From positions 682,001-746,000 of the forward strand of contig NZ_JABRPK010000001.1 of the NCBI RefSeq assembly GCF_013248995.1: DNA of 64,000 nt, in the 5' to 3' direction. The DNA is from Frigoribacterium sp. VKM Ac-2836 (GTDB lineage Bacteria; Actinomycetota; Actinomycetes; Actinomycetales; Microbacteriaceae). A program made the position numbers and the translations under genes. Of the stretch, positions 44,075-51,954 are shown piece after piece (position 1 is the stretch's first letter; each line of letters begins with the position of its first letter). The notes under the pieces were generated by a model. That model was not told where the DNA came from and did not search any database. It saw only the letters and a program-made list of their open reading frames with translations.

Positions 44075-44881
44075 TCACTCGAGCGTCGGCACCGAGTCGA
44101 CGAGGGCGCGCGTGTAGTCGTGCCGTGGGCGACGCAGCACGTCGTCGGTGGGGCCCTGCTCGACGATGCGTCCGTCACGGAGCACCGCGACCCGGTCGGC
44201 GAGGTGCTGCACGAGCCCGATGTCGTGCGACACGAGCAGCAGCGACAGCCCCCGTTCGTCGCGCAGCTCGCGCAACAGCTCGAGGATCTGAGCCCGGACG
44301 GTGACGTCGAGCGCGCTCATCGGTTCGTCGCCGATCAGCAGCCGCGGCCGGTGCACGAGGGCCCGGGCCAGGGCGATGCGCTGGCGCTGTCCTCCGCTGA
44401 ACTCGTGTGGCCAGGCCCCGGCGTCGTGTGCCGCAAGCCCCACGCGGTCGAGCATCTCGGCCACCAGGCGGTCGTGGTCGCCCTCGACGCCGAGGGCGCG
44501 CAAGGGCTCGGCCACGATGTCACCGACACGCATGCGGGGGTCCAGCGAGCTGTAGGGGTCCTGCAGGACGATCCCGGTCTGCCGACGCAGCCAACGCAGA
44601 CGTGAGGCGCGGTCGGGAGCGACCGGTCGGCCGTCGAAGGTCACCGTGCCGGACGTCGCGTGGTCGAGGGCGAGCAGCAGGCGCACCAGCGTCGATTTGC
44701 CCGACCCGGACTCGCCGATCAGCGCGACGCTCTCGCCGGCCGCGACCTCGAGGTCGGCGTCGACCAGCGCGTGGCGCTGTGGGCCCGGCTGGAACGGCGA
44801 CCGGCGCGGCAGCGTGAACGTGCGGGTGAGGCCCCGGGCGATCAGCAGAGGAGGCACGGGTGCGGTGACGGGGTCGCTCAC
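44075..44881 (-). CDS. Oligo/dipeptide-type ABC transporter ATP-binding protein (OppF-like)
   Basis: A 268-residue ATPase of the nickel/peptide importer group. Walker A is [20 protein letters not shown], the Q-loop is VLQDPYSSLDPRM, the signature is FSGGQRQRIALARALVH, and Walker B is LLIGDEPMSALDVTVRAQIL. It pairs with the preceding OppD-like ATPase. GTG 44881 overlaps that gene's stop by 4 bp. It is the last gene of a five-gene operon. Confidence 0.9.
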   Translation of the reverse strand: MSDPVTAPVPPLLIARGLTRTFTLPRRSPFQPGPQRHALVDADLEVAAGESVALIGESGSGKSTLVRLLLALDHATSGTVTFDGRPVAPDRASRLRWLRRQTGIVLQDPYSSLDPRMRVGDIVAEPLRALGVEGDHDRLVAEMLDRVGLAAHDAGAWPHEFSGGQRQRIALARALVHRPRLLIGDEPMSALDVTVRAQILELLRELRDERGLSLLLVSHDIGLVQHLADRVAVLRDGRIVEQGPTDDVLRRPRHDYTRALVDSVPTLE

Positions 44882-45657
44882 GAGGCCCTCCAGGTCGTCG
44901 CCCTCGTGGCCTCGACGAGACCGCGGGTGACCTCGTGCTCGGGGCGGTGCAGCAGCTGCTCGACCGGGCCGCGCTCGACGACGCGGCCGTGCGACAGCAC
45001 CGCCGCGTGATCGGTGATGCGCGAGAGCACGGCGAGGTCGTGCGTCACGAAGAGCAGCGACGTGCGCTGCTCATCGACCAGACGTTGAAAAAGTGCGAGC
45101 ACCTCGGCCTGCGTCGTGACGTCGAGCGCCGTGGTCGGCTCGTCGGCGAGCACGAGGCCCGGGCGGTTGATCAGGGCCATCGCGATGCCGACGCGCTGTC
45201 GTTGGCCGCCCGAGAGCTGGTGTGGATAGAGGTCGACGACGGTCTCGGGGTCGGGCAGGCCGACCTCGGCGGCGGCCGCCACCGCCCGCGCGCGGGCGTC
45301 GCGCCGGCCGAGGCGACCGTGCAGGCGGAGGGGCTCGGCGATCTGCCGCCCGACCGTGACGACGGGGTCGAGGGCCGTGCGGGGGTCCTGGAACACCGTG
45401 CCCACCACACGGCCGCGGAGGCCCGCCAGTTCACGGTCGGGGGCCCCGAGCAGTTCGCGTCCGTCGAGCCGGATGCTGCCCGTGGCCCGCGCGCCGTCCG
45501 GGAGCAGGCCGAGCACCGCCAGCGTCGTGAGCGATTTGCCCGAGCCGGACTCGCCGATCAGCCCGACTCGTGCGCCGTCGGGCACGTCGAGCGAGAGGCC
45601 GTCGACGAGTCGGCGGTCGCCGATCGTCACCGTCAGGTCGTCGATCACGAGACTCAC
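44878..45657 (-). CDS. Oligo/dipeptide-type ABC transporter ATP-binding protein (OppD-like)
   Basis: A 259-residue ATPase with Walker [22 protein letters not shown]-loop [16 protein letters not shown], signature [16 protein letters not shown] and Walker [24 protein letters not shown] 45657 overlaps the permease stop (GTGA). It works with the OppF-like protein as a heterodimeric motor. The C-terminal zinc or Fe-S cysteine cluster of some OppD proteins is not seen. Confidence 0.9.
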   Translation of the reverse strand: MSLVIDDLTVTIGDRRLVDGLSLDVPDGARVGLIGESGSGKSLTTLAVLGLLPDGARATGSIRLDGRELLGAPDRELAGLRGRVVGTVFQDPRTALDPVVTVGRQIAEPLRLHGRLGRRDARARAVAAAAEVGLPDPETVVDLYPHQLSGGQRQRVGIAMALINRPGLVLADEPTTALDVTTQAEVLALFQRLVDEQRTSLLFVTHDLAVLSRITDHAAVLSHGRVVERGPVEQLLHRPEHEVTRGLVEATRATTWRAS

Positions 45658-46574
45658 GAGATGACCTCCGGTGCGACGGGCTGCGGGGGAGCGGTGCGCG
45701 GCGACGACCCGTCGGTGGGCGCCCCCCGACCGACTCGTCGTGACCGCAGCCGGGGGTCGGACGCATCGCGCACGGCGTCGCCCAGCAGGTTCAGGGCCAG
45801 CACGGTCAGCGTGATGGCGAGCCCCGGCCAGACGACCGAGCCGGGGTGGACGCCGATGAACTTCTGCAGGTCGCTCAGCAGGCGGCCCCACGATGCCGTG
45901 CCGGCCGGGGCTCCGTAGCCGAGGAACGACAGTCCGGCCTCGGCGAGCACGCTCGTGGCCATCGACAACGAGAGCTGGACGACGAAGACGGGCGCGATGT
46001 TCGGCAGCACGTGACGTCGCAGCACGGCCCCGGTGCCGAGTCCGTTGGCCCGGGCGGCCAGCACGTAGTCGGTCCGCACGACCTGACGGATCTCGGACCG
46101 ACTGACCCGGGCGATCGTCACGCCGTAGCCGATGCCGACCGCGACGACGACCACGGTGAGCGACCCGCCGAACGCCGCCGCGAGGGCCATGGCGATCAAC
46201 AGCGTCGGGAATGCCACGAGCACGTCGATCAGCACGGCGACCGACTCGCGTACCCAGCGGGCCGTCAACGAACCCAGGGCCGCGAGGCCCACACCGACGA
46301 CGGTCGCGACCACCCCCGAGGCGACGGCGACCACGACGGTGGTGCCGGTGGCGGCGAAGACGTAGCTGAAGATGTCGCGGCCGACCGAGTCGGTTCCGAA
46401 CGGGTGCGCGAGCGACGGCGTGAGCCAGGCCGCGTACGGGTCGGTGTCGAACGGGTCGAGCGGGGTCCAGAACCGGCTCACCAGGGCCGACGCCACGATC
46501 AGGGCCAGCCAGCCGACGCCGAAGGCGCCCTGCGGCCGCCGCAGCAGGTCGAGGACGAACGAGCCGCGCCTCAT
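45654..46574 (-). CDS. Oligo/dipeptide-type ABC transporter permease (OppC-like)
   Basis: A 306-residue inner-membrane permease. After a 40-residue lead the first helix and loop read FGTDSVGRDIFSYVFAATG, the OppC signature, and the coupling EAA loop is DYVLAARANGLGTGAVLRRHVLPN (about residues 180-203). C-terminal LAITLTVLALNLLGDAVRDASDPR is typical. ATG 46574 overlaps the OppB-like stop by 4 bp. Confidence 0.9.
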   Translation of the reverse strand: MRRGSFVLDLLRRPQGAFGVGWLALIVASALVSRFWTPLDPFDTDPYAAWLTPSLAHPFGTDSVGRDIFSYVFAATGTTVVVAVASGVVATVVGVGLAALGSLTARWVRESVAVLIDVLVAFPTLLIAMALAAAFGGSLTVVVVAVGIGYGVTIARVSRSEIRQVVRTDYVLAARANGLGTGAVLRRHVLPNIAPVFVVQLSLSMATSVLAEAGLSFLGYGAPAGTASWGRLLSDLQKFIGVHPGSVVWPGLAITLTVLALNLLGDAVRDASDPRLRSRRVGRGAPTDGSSPRTAPPQPVAPEVIS

Positions 46575-47524
46575 CGGTCGCCCTCGCGCAGGCGCGGGTC
46601 GAGTCGTCGGTGCACGACGTCGATCACGAGCCCGATGAACAGCACGAGCGTGGTCAGCGTCATCAGTTCACCCTGCACCTTGGTCAGGTCGCGGCGACCG
46701 ACGTCCGTCACGAGCATGCGGCCGAGCCCCGGCAGCGTGAACAACTGCTCGATGACGACGGCCGACACGATGAGGCCCGCCACCTGCAGGCCGAGGATCG
46801 ACACCACGCTGAGCATGACGTTCGGCAGTCCGTGCCGCACGAGGGCACGCGACCGAGTCATGCCGTTGGCGGCGGCCGTCCGCACGTAGTCCTGATCGAG
46901 GGCGCCGAGCGCCGCCGAGCGCGTGAAGCGCAGCAGCACGGCTCCCTCGACGATGCCGATCGTGAGCGCCGGCAGCACGAGCGAGCGGAGTGCGGGCCCG
47001 GGTTCGCTCCAGCCGTTGGCCGGGAAGCCCTGCGTGGGCAGCAGCCGCAGGGTCACGGCGAAGACGCCGATCAGCAGCATGCCCGCCCAGACGGCGGGTA
47101 CGGCCGCCAACACCTGGGCACCCGTGCCGAGGACGACGCCGGAGGCGCGGCCGCGGCGGAGCGCGCTCGTCACGCCGAGCGGGATGCCGATCAGCAACCC
47201 GAAGACCAGCGAGAGGCCGGCGAGCGGCAGGGTGACGGCGAGCTTGTCGAGCACCTCGTCGACCACCGGCGTCCCCGTGACGAGCGACTCGCCGAGGTCG
47301 AGGCGCAGCAGCCCGTCGGCCCAGTCGAGGTACTGCACCACGACGGGCCGGTCGAGACCGAGCTGCTGACGGAGGGCGGCGACCTGTTCGGGCGAGCCGG
47401 TGGTCCCCGCGATCGCCTGGGCGACGTCGCCCGGCAGCAGGCGCAGGGTGGCGAAGATCAGCACGCTCGCGACGGCCAGCCCCCCGACGAAGAGGAGCAG
47501 GCGGCCGACGACGAAGCGGGTCAC
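46571..47524 (-). CDS. Oligo/dipeptide-type ABC transporter permease (OppB-like)
   Basis: A 317-residue permease of the OppB/DppB family: six helices; a first helix from about residue 10, the extracytoplasmic LPGDVAQAIAGTTGSPEQVA, and the EAA-type loop DYVRTAAANGMTRSRALVRHGLPN near residue 215. GTG 47524 overlaps the binding-protein stop by 4 bp. With OppC it forms the translocation pore. Confidence 0.9.
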   Translation of the reverse strand: MTRFVVGRLLLFVGGLAVASVLIFATLRLLPGDVAQAIAGTTGSPEQVAALRQQLGLDRPVVVQYLDWADGLLRLDLGESLVTGTPVVDEVLDKLAVTLPLAGLSLVFGLLIGIPLGVTSALRRGRASGVVLGTGAQVLAAVPAVWAGMLLIGVFAVTLRLLPTQGFPANGWSEPGPALRSLVLPALTIGIVEGAVLLRFTRSAALGALDQDYVRTAAANGMTRSRALVRHGLPNVMLSVVSILGLQVAGLIVSAVVIEQLFTLPGLGRMLVTDVGRRDLTKVQGELMTLTTLVLFIGLVIDVVHRRLDPRLREGDR

Positions 47525-49020
47525 TCCGCCGTGGCCAGGTCAGCCAGGTCGAGGCGGGTCGTGGTCGAACTCGTCGGGAACCCGCTCACGCCGTCGTGGA
47601 CGGCCGTCAGGGTGGTCGCCGTGTAGAGCCACTCGGCGGGGGCGTCGTCCGAGACGATCGCCGCGGCCTCGGCGAGCTTCTCGTCGGCGACCTGCGGGTC
47701 GGTCGCGGCGATCGACTCGGCGTAGAGCTGCTGGACGGGCGCGCTGTCGTAGCCCCAGTAGTAATCCGGGTTCGCCCAGTTCGCGAAGTCGTGGGTCTCG
47801 GCGTGGTTGACCATGCTGAGCTCGAAGTCCTTATTCGAGTAGACGTCGTCGAGCCAGGTGCTGAAGTCGACCTGCTGGACGGTCAGCGTGACGCCGACCG
47901 CCTTGAGCTGGGTGGTGAGCACGTCGCCGATCGCGGTCGGGTAGACGTTGGGGTACTCGAGCGTCAGCGACAGGTCACCGTCGTGGCCGGCCTCGGCGAG
48001 CAGGCTCTTCGCCTCGTCGGGGTCGTAGGCGTCGACGCTCGTGAGGTCTCGGTAGCCGGGGTCGAGCTCGGGGATCGGACCGCCCTGGTCGACCGCCGAG
48101 CCCCCGACTGCAGCGATCAGCGCGTCGTTGTCGATCGCGAGCCGCAGGGCCTTGCGGACCTTGGCGTCGGTGAACGGCGCAGCGGCGTTGTTGAACGCGA
48201 GGGTGTACTTGTCGGTCGTCTTGCCCTTCTCGACCGTGATGCCGTCGACGCCGTCGAGCTGGCTCGACAGCGTCGCGTCGACCGCGGTCTGCACGTCGAC
48301 GTCGCCCGAGATCGAGGCGTTGATCGCCGCGGACGGGTCGGTCACGTAGCGGAAGGTGACGCCCGCGACCTTCGCCGGAGTGCCCCAGTAGTCGTCGAAG
48401 CGCCCGAGCTGCAGGTTGTCGCCCTGTCGCCAGCTCGTCAGCTCGAAGGGCCCGGTGCCGTTCGCCGTGGTCGAGAGGTCGTTCGTCGCCGACTGCTGCA
48501 GCACGAGACCCGCCCGCCCCGTGAGGTTGAACAGCAGGGACGAGTCGGGTCGCGAGAGCGTGAGCACGACGGTGTCGGTGGCGGGCGCCGTGATGGTCGA
48601 GACGGCGGCGAGGTCGGCGTGGTTCGCGAGCGAGGCGTCGTCCTTGACCTGCGACAGCGACCAGACGACGTCGGCGGCCGTCATCGCGGCACCGTCGTGG
48701 AAGGTCACACCGTCGTTCAGGGTGAACGTGTAGGTGAGTCCGTCGTCGCTCAGGGTGTGGCTCGCGGCCAGCACGTCGCGGATCTCGTTGTCCTGCGTGC
48801 GGCCGACGAGGCCCTGGTACACGTTGTCGATCAGCACCTGGTCGAGCGCGATGCCCGCCGTGCTCCGGATGTCGAGGTCGCTCGGCTCGAGCACGAGACC
48901 GACCGTGACGGTCGCCTCGGGGTCGGGGGTGCCCGACCCGTCGGGGGACGAGGTGGACGAGCAGCCCGTCACGACGAGCAACAGCGCGGCGACGGCGGCG
49001 GAGAGAGGGAGGGTGCGCAC
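47521..49020 (-). CDS. Family 5 ABC substrate-binding lipoprotein (DppA/OppA-like)
   Basis: A 499-residue lipoprotein. From GTG 49020 (VRTLPLSAAVAALLLV) the signal ends with lipobox VVTGC. The mature protein matches family 5 binding proteins: GLVLEPSDLDIRSTAGIAL, YTFTLNDGVTFHDGAAMTA near residue 110, and WGYDSAPVQQLYAES near the end. A GGAAGG site is 9 bp upstream. It is first of the five-gene importer operon. Divergent siderophore-reductase genes raise the possibility of a siderophore or metal-chelate ligand rather than peptides, but this is inference. Confidence 0.88.
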   Translation of the reverse strand: MRTLPLSAAVAALLLVVTGCSSTSSPDGSGTPDPEATVTVGLVLEPSDLDIRSTAGIALDQVLIDNVYQGLVGRTQDNEIRDVLAASHTLSDDGLTYTFTLNDGVTFHDGAAMTAADVVWSLSQVKDDASLANHADLAAVSTITAPATDTVVLTLSRPDSSLLFNLTGRAGLVLQQSATNDLSTTANGTGPFELTSWRQGDNLQLGRFDDYWGTPAKVAGVTFRYVTDPSAAINASISGDVDVQTAVDATLSSQLDGVDGITVEKGKTTDKYTLAFNNAAAPFTDAKVRKALRLAIDNDALIAAVGGSAVDQGGPIPELDPGYRDLTSVDAYDPDEAKSLLAEAGHDGDLSLTLEYPNVYPTAIGDVLTTQLKAVGVTLTVQQVDFSTWLDDVYSNKDFELSMVNHAETHDFANWANPDYYWGYDSAPVQQLYAESIAATDPQVADEKLAEAAAIVSDDAPAEWLYTATTLTAVHDGVSGFPTSSTTTRLDLADLATAE

Positions 49021-49274
49021 CTGGTGGGGCCTTCCGGGGATGGCCGTGGCGGATCGTCCACGGCGACGAGGGACCGGAGGCACGAAGGAGGCACCCGGTC
49101 GTTCGGCGGGGGAGTCCCGGTCGCTGCTGAACCGGTCCACGCGATCCGCCACCGTGTTGCTGTCGGACACGGCACGGCCCCTTGCGCCGGGCGTCGCTGA
49201 CGGACTCCCGAACCCGTGAGAACTTACCATCACGGCAGCGAGGTCGCTGTCAATCGAGAGACCCGTGTGGCGGT

Positions 49275-49293
49275 TGAGGCAAGCCTTACCTAT
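49275..49293 (+). promoter_or_regulatory. DtxR/IdeR-like iron box
   Basis: TGAGGCAAGCCTTACCTAT agrees at 14 of 19 positions with the DtxR/IdeR consensus TTAGGTTAGSCTAACCTWA, and AGGCAAGCCTTACCT is one pair short of a perfect palindrome. It overlaps a TATATT -10-like hexamer and ends 12 bp before the ATG of the first siderophore-interacting gene, so iron repression is expected. Confidence 0.75.
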
Positions 49294-49305
49294 ATTGGAG
49301 GGGTC

Positions 49306-49734
49306 ATGCTCCTCGTAGACCAGAACTCGCCCCTGCCGCACGACGCCCTCCGCGTCCTGTTCGCCGCAGACGCGTCGTCGATCCCCGTCCTGCGAGAGAT
49401 GCTCTCGGTCCTGCCGATCTGTGCCCGGGGCCAGGTGTTCGTCGAGGTCGACAGCGTCGACGACATCGTCCCGTTGGCCTCGCCGGGTCGCGTGACCGTG
49501 ACCTGGCTCGCCCGAGACCGCCGTTCGGGTGTGCCCGGCACGAGCACCGCCTGCGCCCCCGGCCAGGCCCTCGAGCGGGCGGTGCGAGCCTGGCTCGGTG
49601 AGATGTACGTCGAGCCCGAGACCGTGGCGACGGGTGACCACGTCGTGTGGATCAGCGGCCCGCCCTCGTTCGCGTACGACCTGCGCCACGACCTGCATCA
49701 GCTCTTCCGTGTCGGCACCCCCGCCGCCGCCTGA
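49306..49734 (+). CDS. Stand-alone SIP (siderophore-interacting protein) C-terminal domain
   Basis: A 142-residue protein that corresponds to only the NAD(P)H-binding half of siderophore-interacting proteins: LRVLFAADASSIPVLREML resembles the ADETALPAI region, RGQVFVEVDSVDDIV matches the following strand, and AVRAWLGEMYVEPE is the late helix. The flavin-binding barrel is missing. ATG 49306 follows GGAGGGG, with an iron box just upstream. It may assist the full SIP encoded next; redox activity alone is unlikely. Confidence 0.75.
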   Translation: MLLVDQNSPLPHDALRVLFAADASSIPVLREMLSVLPICARGQVFVEVDSVDDIVPLASPGRVTVTWLARDRRSGVPGTSTACAPGQALERAVRAWLGEMYVEPETVATGDHVVWISGPPSFAYDLRHDLHQLFRVGTPAAA

Positions 49735-49747
49735 CCGGCGAACCTCG

Positions 49748-50695
49748 ATGACCGCCACGGCCGGCACGGCCACCACCACCGTCGAGCGCCCCGCGAAGCC
49801 GGCGCACCGTCCCTACCGAGTCCGGGTCTCGGCCGTGCGCCGACTCGCCCCCTCCTTCGTGCGCGTCACGTTCACGGGCGACGACCTCGGCGACTTCGGC
49901 GTCGACGGACTGGACCAGCGCATCAAGGTCGTCCTTCCCCTCGAGGGCCGCGGCTACGACACGTTCCCCACCGACGACTGGTACGCCTCGTGGCGGGCGC
50001 TTCCGCCCGAGCAGCAGAACACGTTCCGCACGTACACCGCGCGAGCCGCCCGACCCGCACTGCGCGAGGTCGACGTCGACTTCGTCTGCCACGGCGACAC
50101 CGGTCCGGCCTCGGCCTGGGCCGGTCGTGCGCGCGTCGGCGACGAACTCCTGCTGATCGGGCCCGATGCGACCAGCGGCGTCACGGGCAGTGGGGTCGAG
50201 TGGTCGCCGGGTGACGCCCGCACGCTGCTGCTGGCCGGCGACGAGACGGCGGCCCCGGCGATCTGCTCCATCGTCGAAGCGTTGCCGCCCGACGCCCGGG
50301 GGTGCGTCTTCATCGAGATCCCGACGGCAGCCGACGAGCTCGACCTCGTTGCGCCTCCCGGGGTCGACGTGCACTGGCTACCGCGACGCGAGGCGTCCTC
50401 CGGCCACGGCGAGGCCTTGGTCGTCGCCGTCCGCCGCTGGACCGCCCGCTACGTCACGGCATGGCACCACGGAGTCGAGGTGAGCGAGGTCGACGTCGAC
50501 CACGACCTCCTGTGGGACGTCCCGCACGGCGACGACCCGCACGGTGCGGCCGTCAGTGCCGACCTCTACGCGTGGTTCGCGGGCGAGGCGGGCGCCATCA
50601 AGACTCTCCGTCGCTTCCTCGTCAGCGAGGTCGGCATCGACCGCCGCCAGGTCGCCTTCATGGGCTACTGGCGGGTCGGCAAGTCCGAGTCCTGA
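49748..50695 (+). CDS. Siderophore-interacting protein (ViuB/SIP flavoreductase)
   Basis: A 315-residue flavoprotein that releases iron from imported ferric siderophores in the cytoplasm. The FAD barrel includes LAPSFVRVTFTGDDLGDFG and the FAD motif FRTYTARAARPALREVDVDFV (R-x-Y-T, about residues 97-117); the NAD(P)H domain has LLLAGDETAAPAICSI, and the C-terminal signature is GIDRRQVAFMGYWRVGKSE. It follows the stand-alone SIP domain by 13 bp and is probably under the same iron box. Length is typical. Confidence 0.9.
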   Translation: MTATAGTATTTVERPAKPAHRPYRVRVSAVRRLAPSFVRVTFTGDDLGDFGVDGLDQRIKVVLPLEGRGYDTFPTDDWYASWRALPPEQQNTFRTYTARAARPALREVDVDFVCHGDTGPASAWAGRARVGDELLLIGPDATSGVTGSGVEWSPGDARTLLLAGDETAAPAICSIVEALPPDARGCVFIEIPTAADELDLVAPPGVDVHWLPRREASSGHGEALVVAVRRWTARYVTAWHHGVEVSEVDVDHDLLWDVPHGDDPHGAAVSADLYAWFAGEAGAIKTLRRFLVSEVGIDRRQVAFMGYWRVGKSES

Positions 50696-50713
50696 CGCGA
50701 GGCCCACGAGAAC

Positions 50714-50749
50714 GCGGGAGGCGCGCCCCTGTCGGTCGCGCCTCCTGCG
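50714..50749. terminator. Hairpin between SIP and SDR genes
   Basis: GGAGGCGCG (50717-50725) pairs with CGCGCCTCC (50737-50745), and the stem extends outward with one mismatch to 50714/50748. It lies between convergent genes and shares the GGAGGCGCG core. Confidence 0.65.
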
Positions 50750-50779
50750 TGTCGTCCTCGGACCGCTCCTAGACCTCGG

Positions 50780-51601
50780 CTAGACCTCGGCGGGCAGGCC
50801 CACGAGTTCGGAGCTGCGCTCCCAGAGGGCCTCGGCGAGCAGAGGGTCGGTCGCCTGACGATGCAGGCGACCGTCTGCCTTCAGCTGGTCGAAGTAGGTG
50901 CCGCTCTCGACCGCGATCGTCGTCGGGCCGGCGAGCTGGATCAACGGCACGGCGCCGGCCGACGCCGAGATGCCGTAGTTGCCGTTGGTCAGCACGTTCG
51001 CGACCCGCATCGAGCGTGAATCCGAGCCGAAGCCGGTCATCACGACGCCCGGGTGGAACGAGAACGCGTCGAGCCCCGTGCGCTTCGCCAGCTCGCGGAT
51101 GAACAGCACGGTCTCGATCTTGGTCGTGCCGTACTGACGCCAGCCCCCGGCCCATCGGCGCTTCGACCAGTTGAGGTCGTCCAGTCGGACGTGCCCGAGC
51201 AGATTGGCCGCACTGGCCGTCGAGACGACACGGCCGCCGCTCTCGACGAGGCGAGGCAGGAGCAGCCGGGTCAACAAGAACGGTGCGAGGTGGTTCGACT
51301 GGAGGGTGCGCTCGAAACCGTCCGCTGTGACGCCCCGTTCGCTGACGAGACCGCCGGCGTTGTTCGCGAGGGCGTCGATTCGGGGGTAGCGCTCGAGCAG
51401 GCGGTCGGCCAACGACCGGACGTCGTCGAGCCTGTCGTAGTCGACCAGGAAGGCCGTTCCGCCCACCTCGTCGGCCACGGCCTGCGTGCGCTCGGGGTTG
51501 CGTCCGACCACGCCGATCTCGGCGCCGCCCTTCGCGAGCTCGCGGGCTGCCTCGCGGCCGATGCCGCTGCTCGCCCCGGTGATGATCACGGTGCGGGTCA
51601 T
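50780..51601 (-). CDS. SDR-family oxidoreductase
   Basis: A 273-residue classical SDR with VIITGASSGIGREAARELA at the N terminus, ALANNAGG near residue 80, and the catalytic QYGTTKIETVLF (Tyr-X3-Lys, about residue 155). It resembles retinol/WW-domain-oxidoreductase-like SDRs. ATG 51601 overlaps the HExxH gene stop by 4 bp. It is the third gene of an operon with a flavin reductase and a small HExxH protein. The substrate is not known. Confidence 0.85.
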   Translation of the reverse strand: MTRTVIITGASSGIGREAARELAKGGAEIGVVGRNPERTQAVADEVGGTAFLVDYDRLDDVRSLADRLLERYPRIDALANNAGGLVSERGVTADGFERTLQSNHLAPFLLTRLLLPRLVESGGRVVSTASAANLLGHVRLDDLNWSKRRWAGGWRQYGTTKIETVLFIRELAKRTGLDAFSFHPGVVMTGFGSDSRSMRVANVLTNGNYGISASAGAVPLIQLAGPTTIAVESGTYFDQLKADGRLHRQATDPLLAEALWERSSELVGLPAEV

Positions 51602-51954
51602 CGATATCCGCCCTTCTCGAGGCCGGCCTCGATTTCGAATCTGTTCGACAGCGGGTCGCTGCCAGCCAAGAAGTACAGTACGGGCATCAGCATGCCGTAC
51701 TTCCGCCACTGACGGACGTGCACGGCCTCGTGTTCGAGGACGCGCGGCCCGTCGTTGTCCCGGGTGAGGTACACCCGACCGACGCACGTTCCCCCGCGTT
51801 TGAACGCCCAACGGGGCAGTCCCCGGCACACGATCAGGTCACCGACCACGCGGACGCGCCCGACGCTGAGCGGCACGCCGACCGCGAGGCCGACGGCCGT
51901 CGCCCAGGCGCAACCGAGCCTCGAGACAGGGGAGTCGAGCAGGGGGTTCTTCAC
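51598..51954 (-). CDS. Small HExxH-motif membrane-associated protein
   Basis: A 118-residue protein. A hydrophobic stretch (about residues 13-30, CAWATAVGLAVGVPLSVG) precedes a short domain with LEHEAVHVRQWRKYGMLM, containing the zinc-metallopeptidase motif HEAVH (about residues 77-81). The third metal ligand may be a Glu in the tail FEIEAGLE. It is sandwiched by 4-bp overlaps between the flavoprotein and SDR genes. It could be a minimal metallopeptidase; I know no characterised homologue. Confidence 0.65.
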   Translation of the reverse strand: MKNPLLDSPVSRLGCAWATAVGLAVGVPLSVGRVRVVGDLIVCRGLPRWAFKRGGTCVGRVYLTRDNDGPRVLEHEAVHVRQWRKYGMLMPVLYFLAGSDPLSNRFEIEAGLEKGGYR

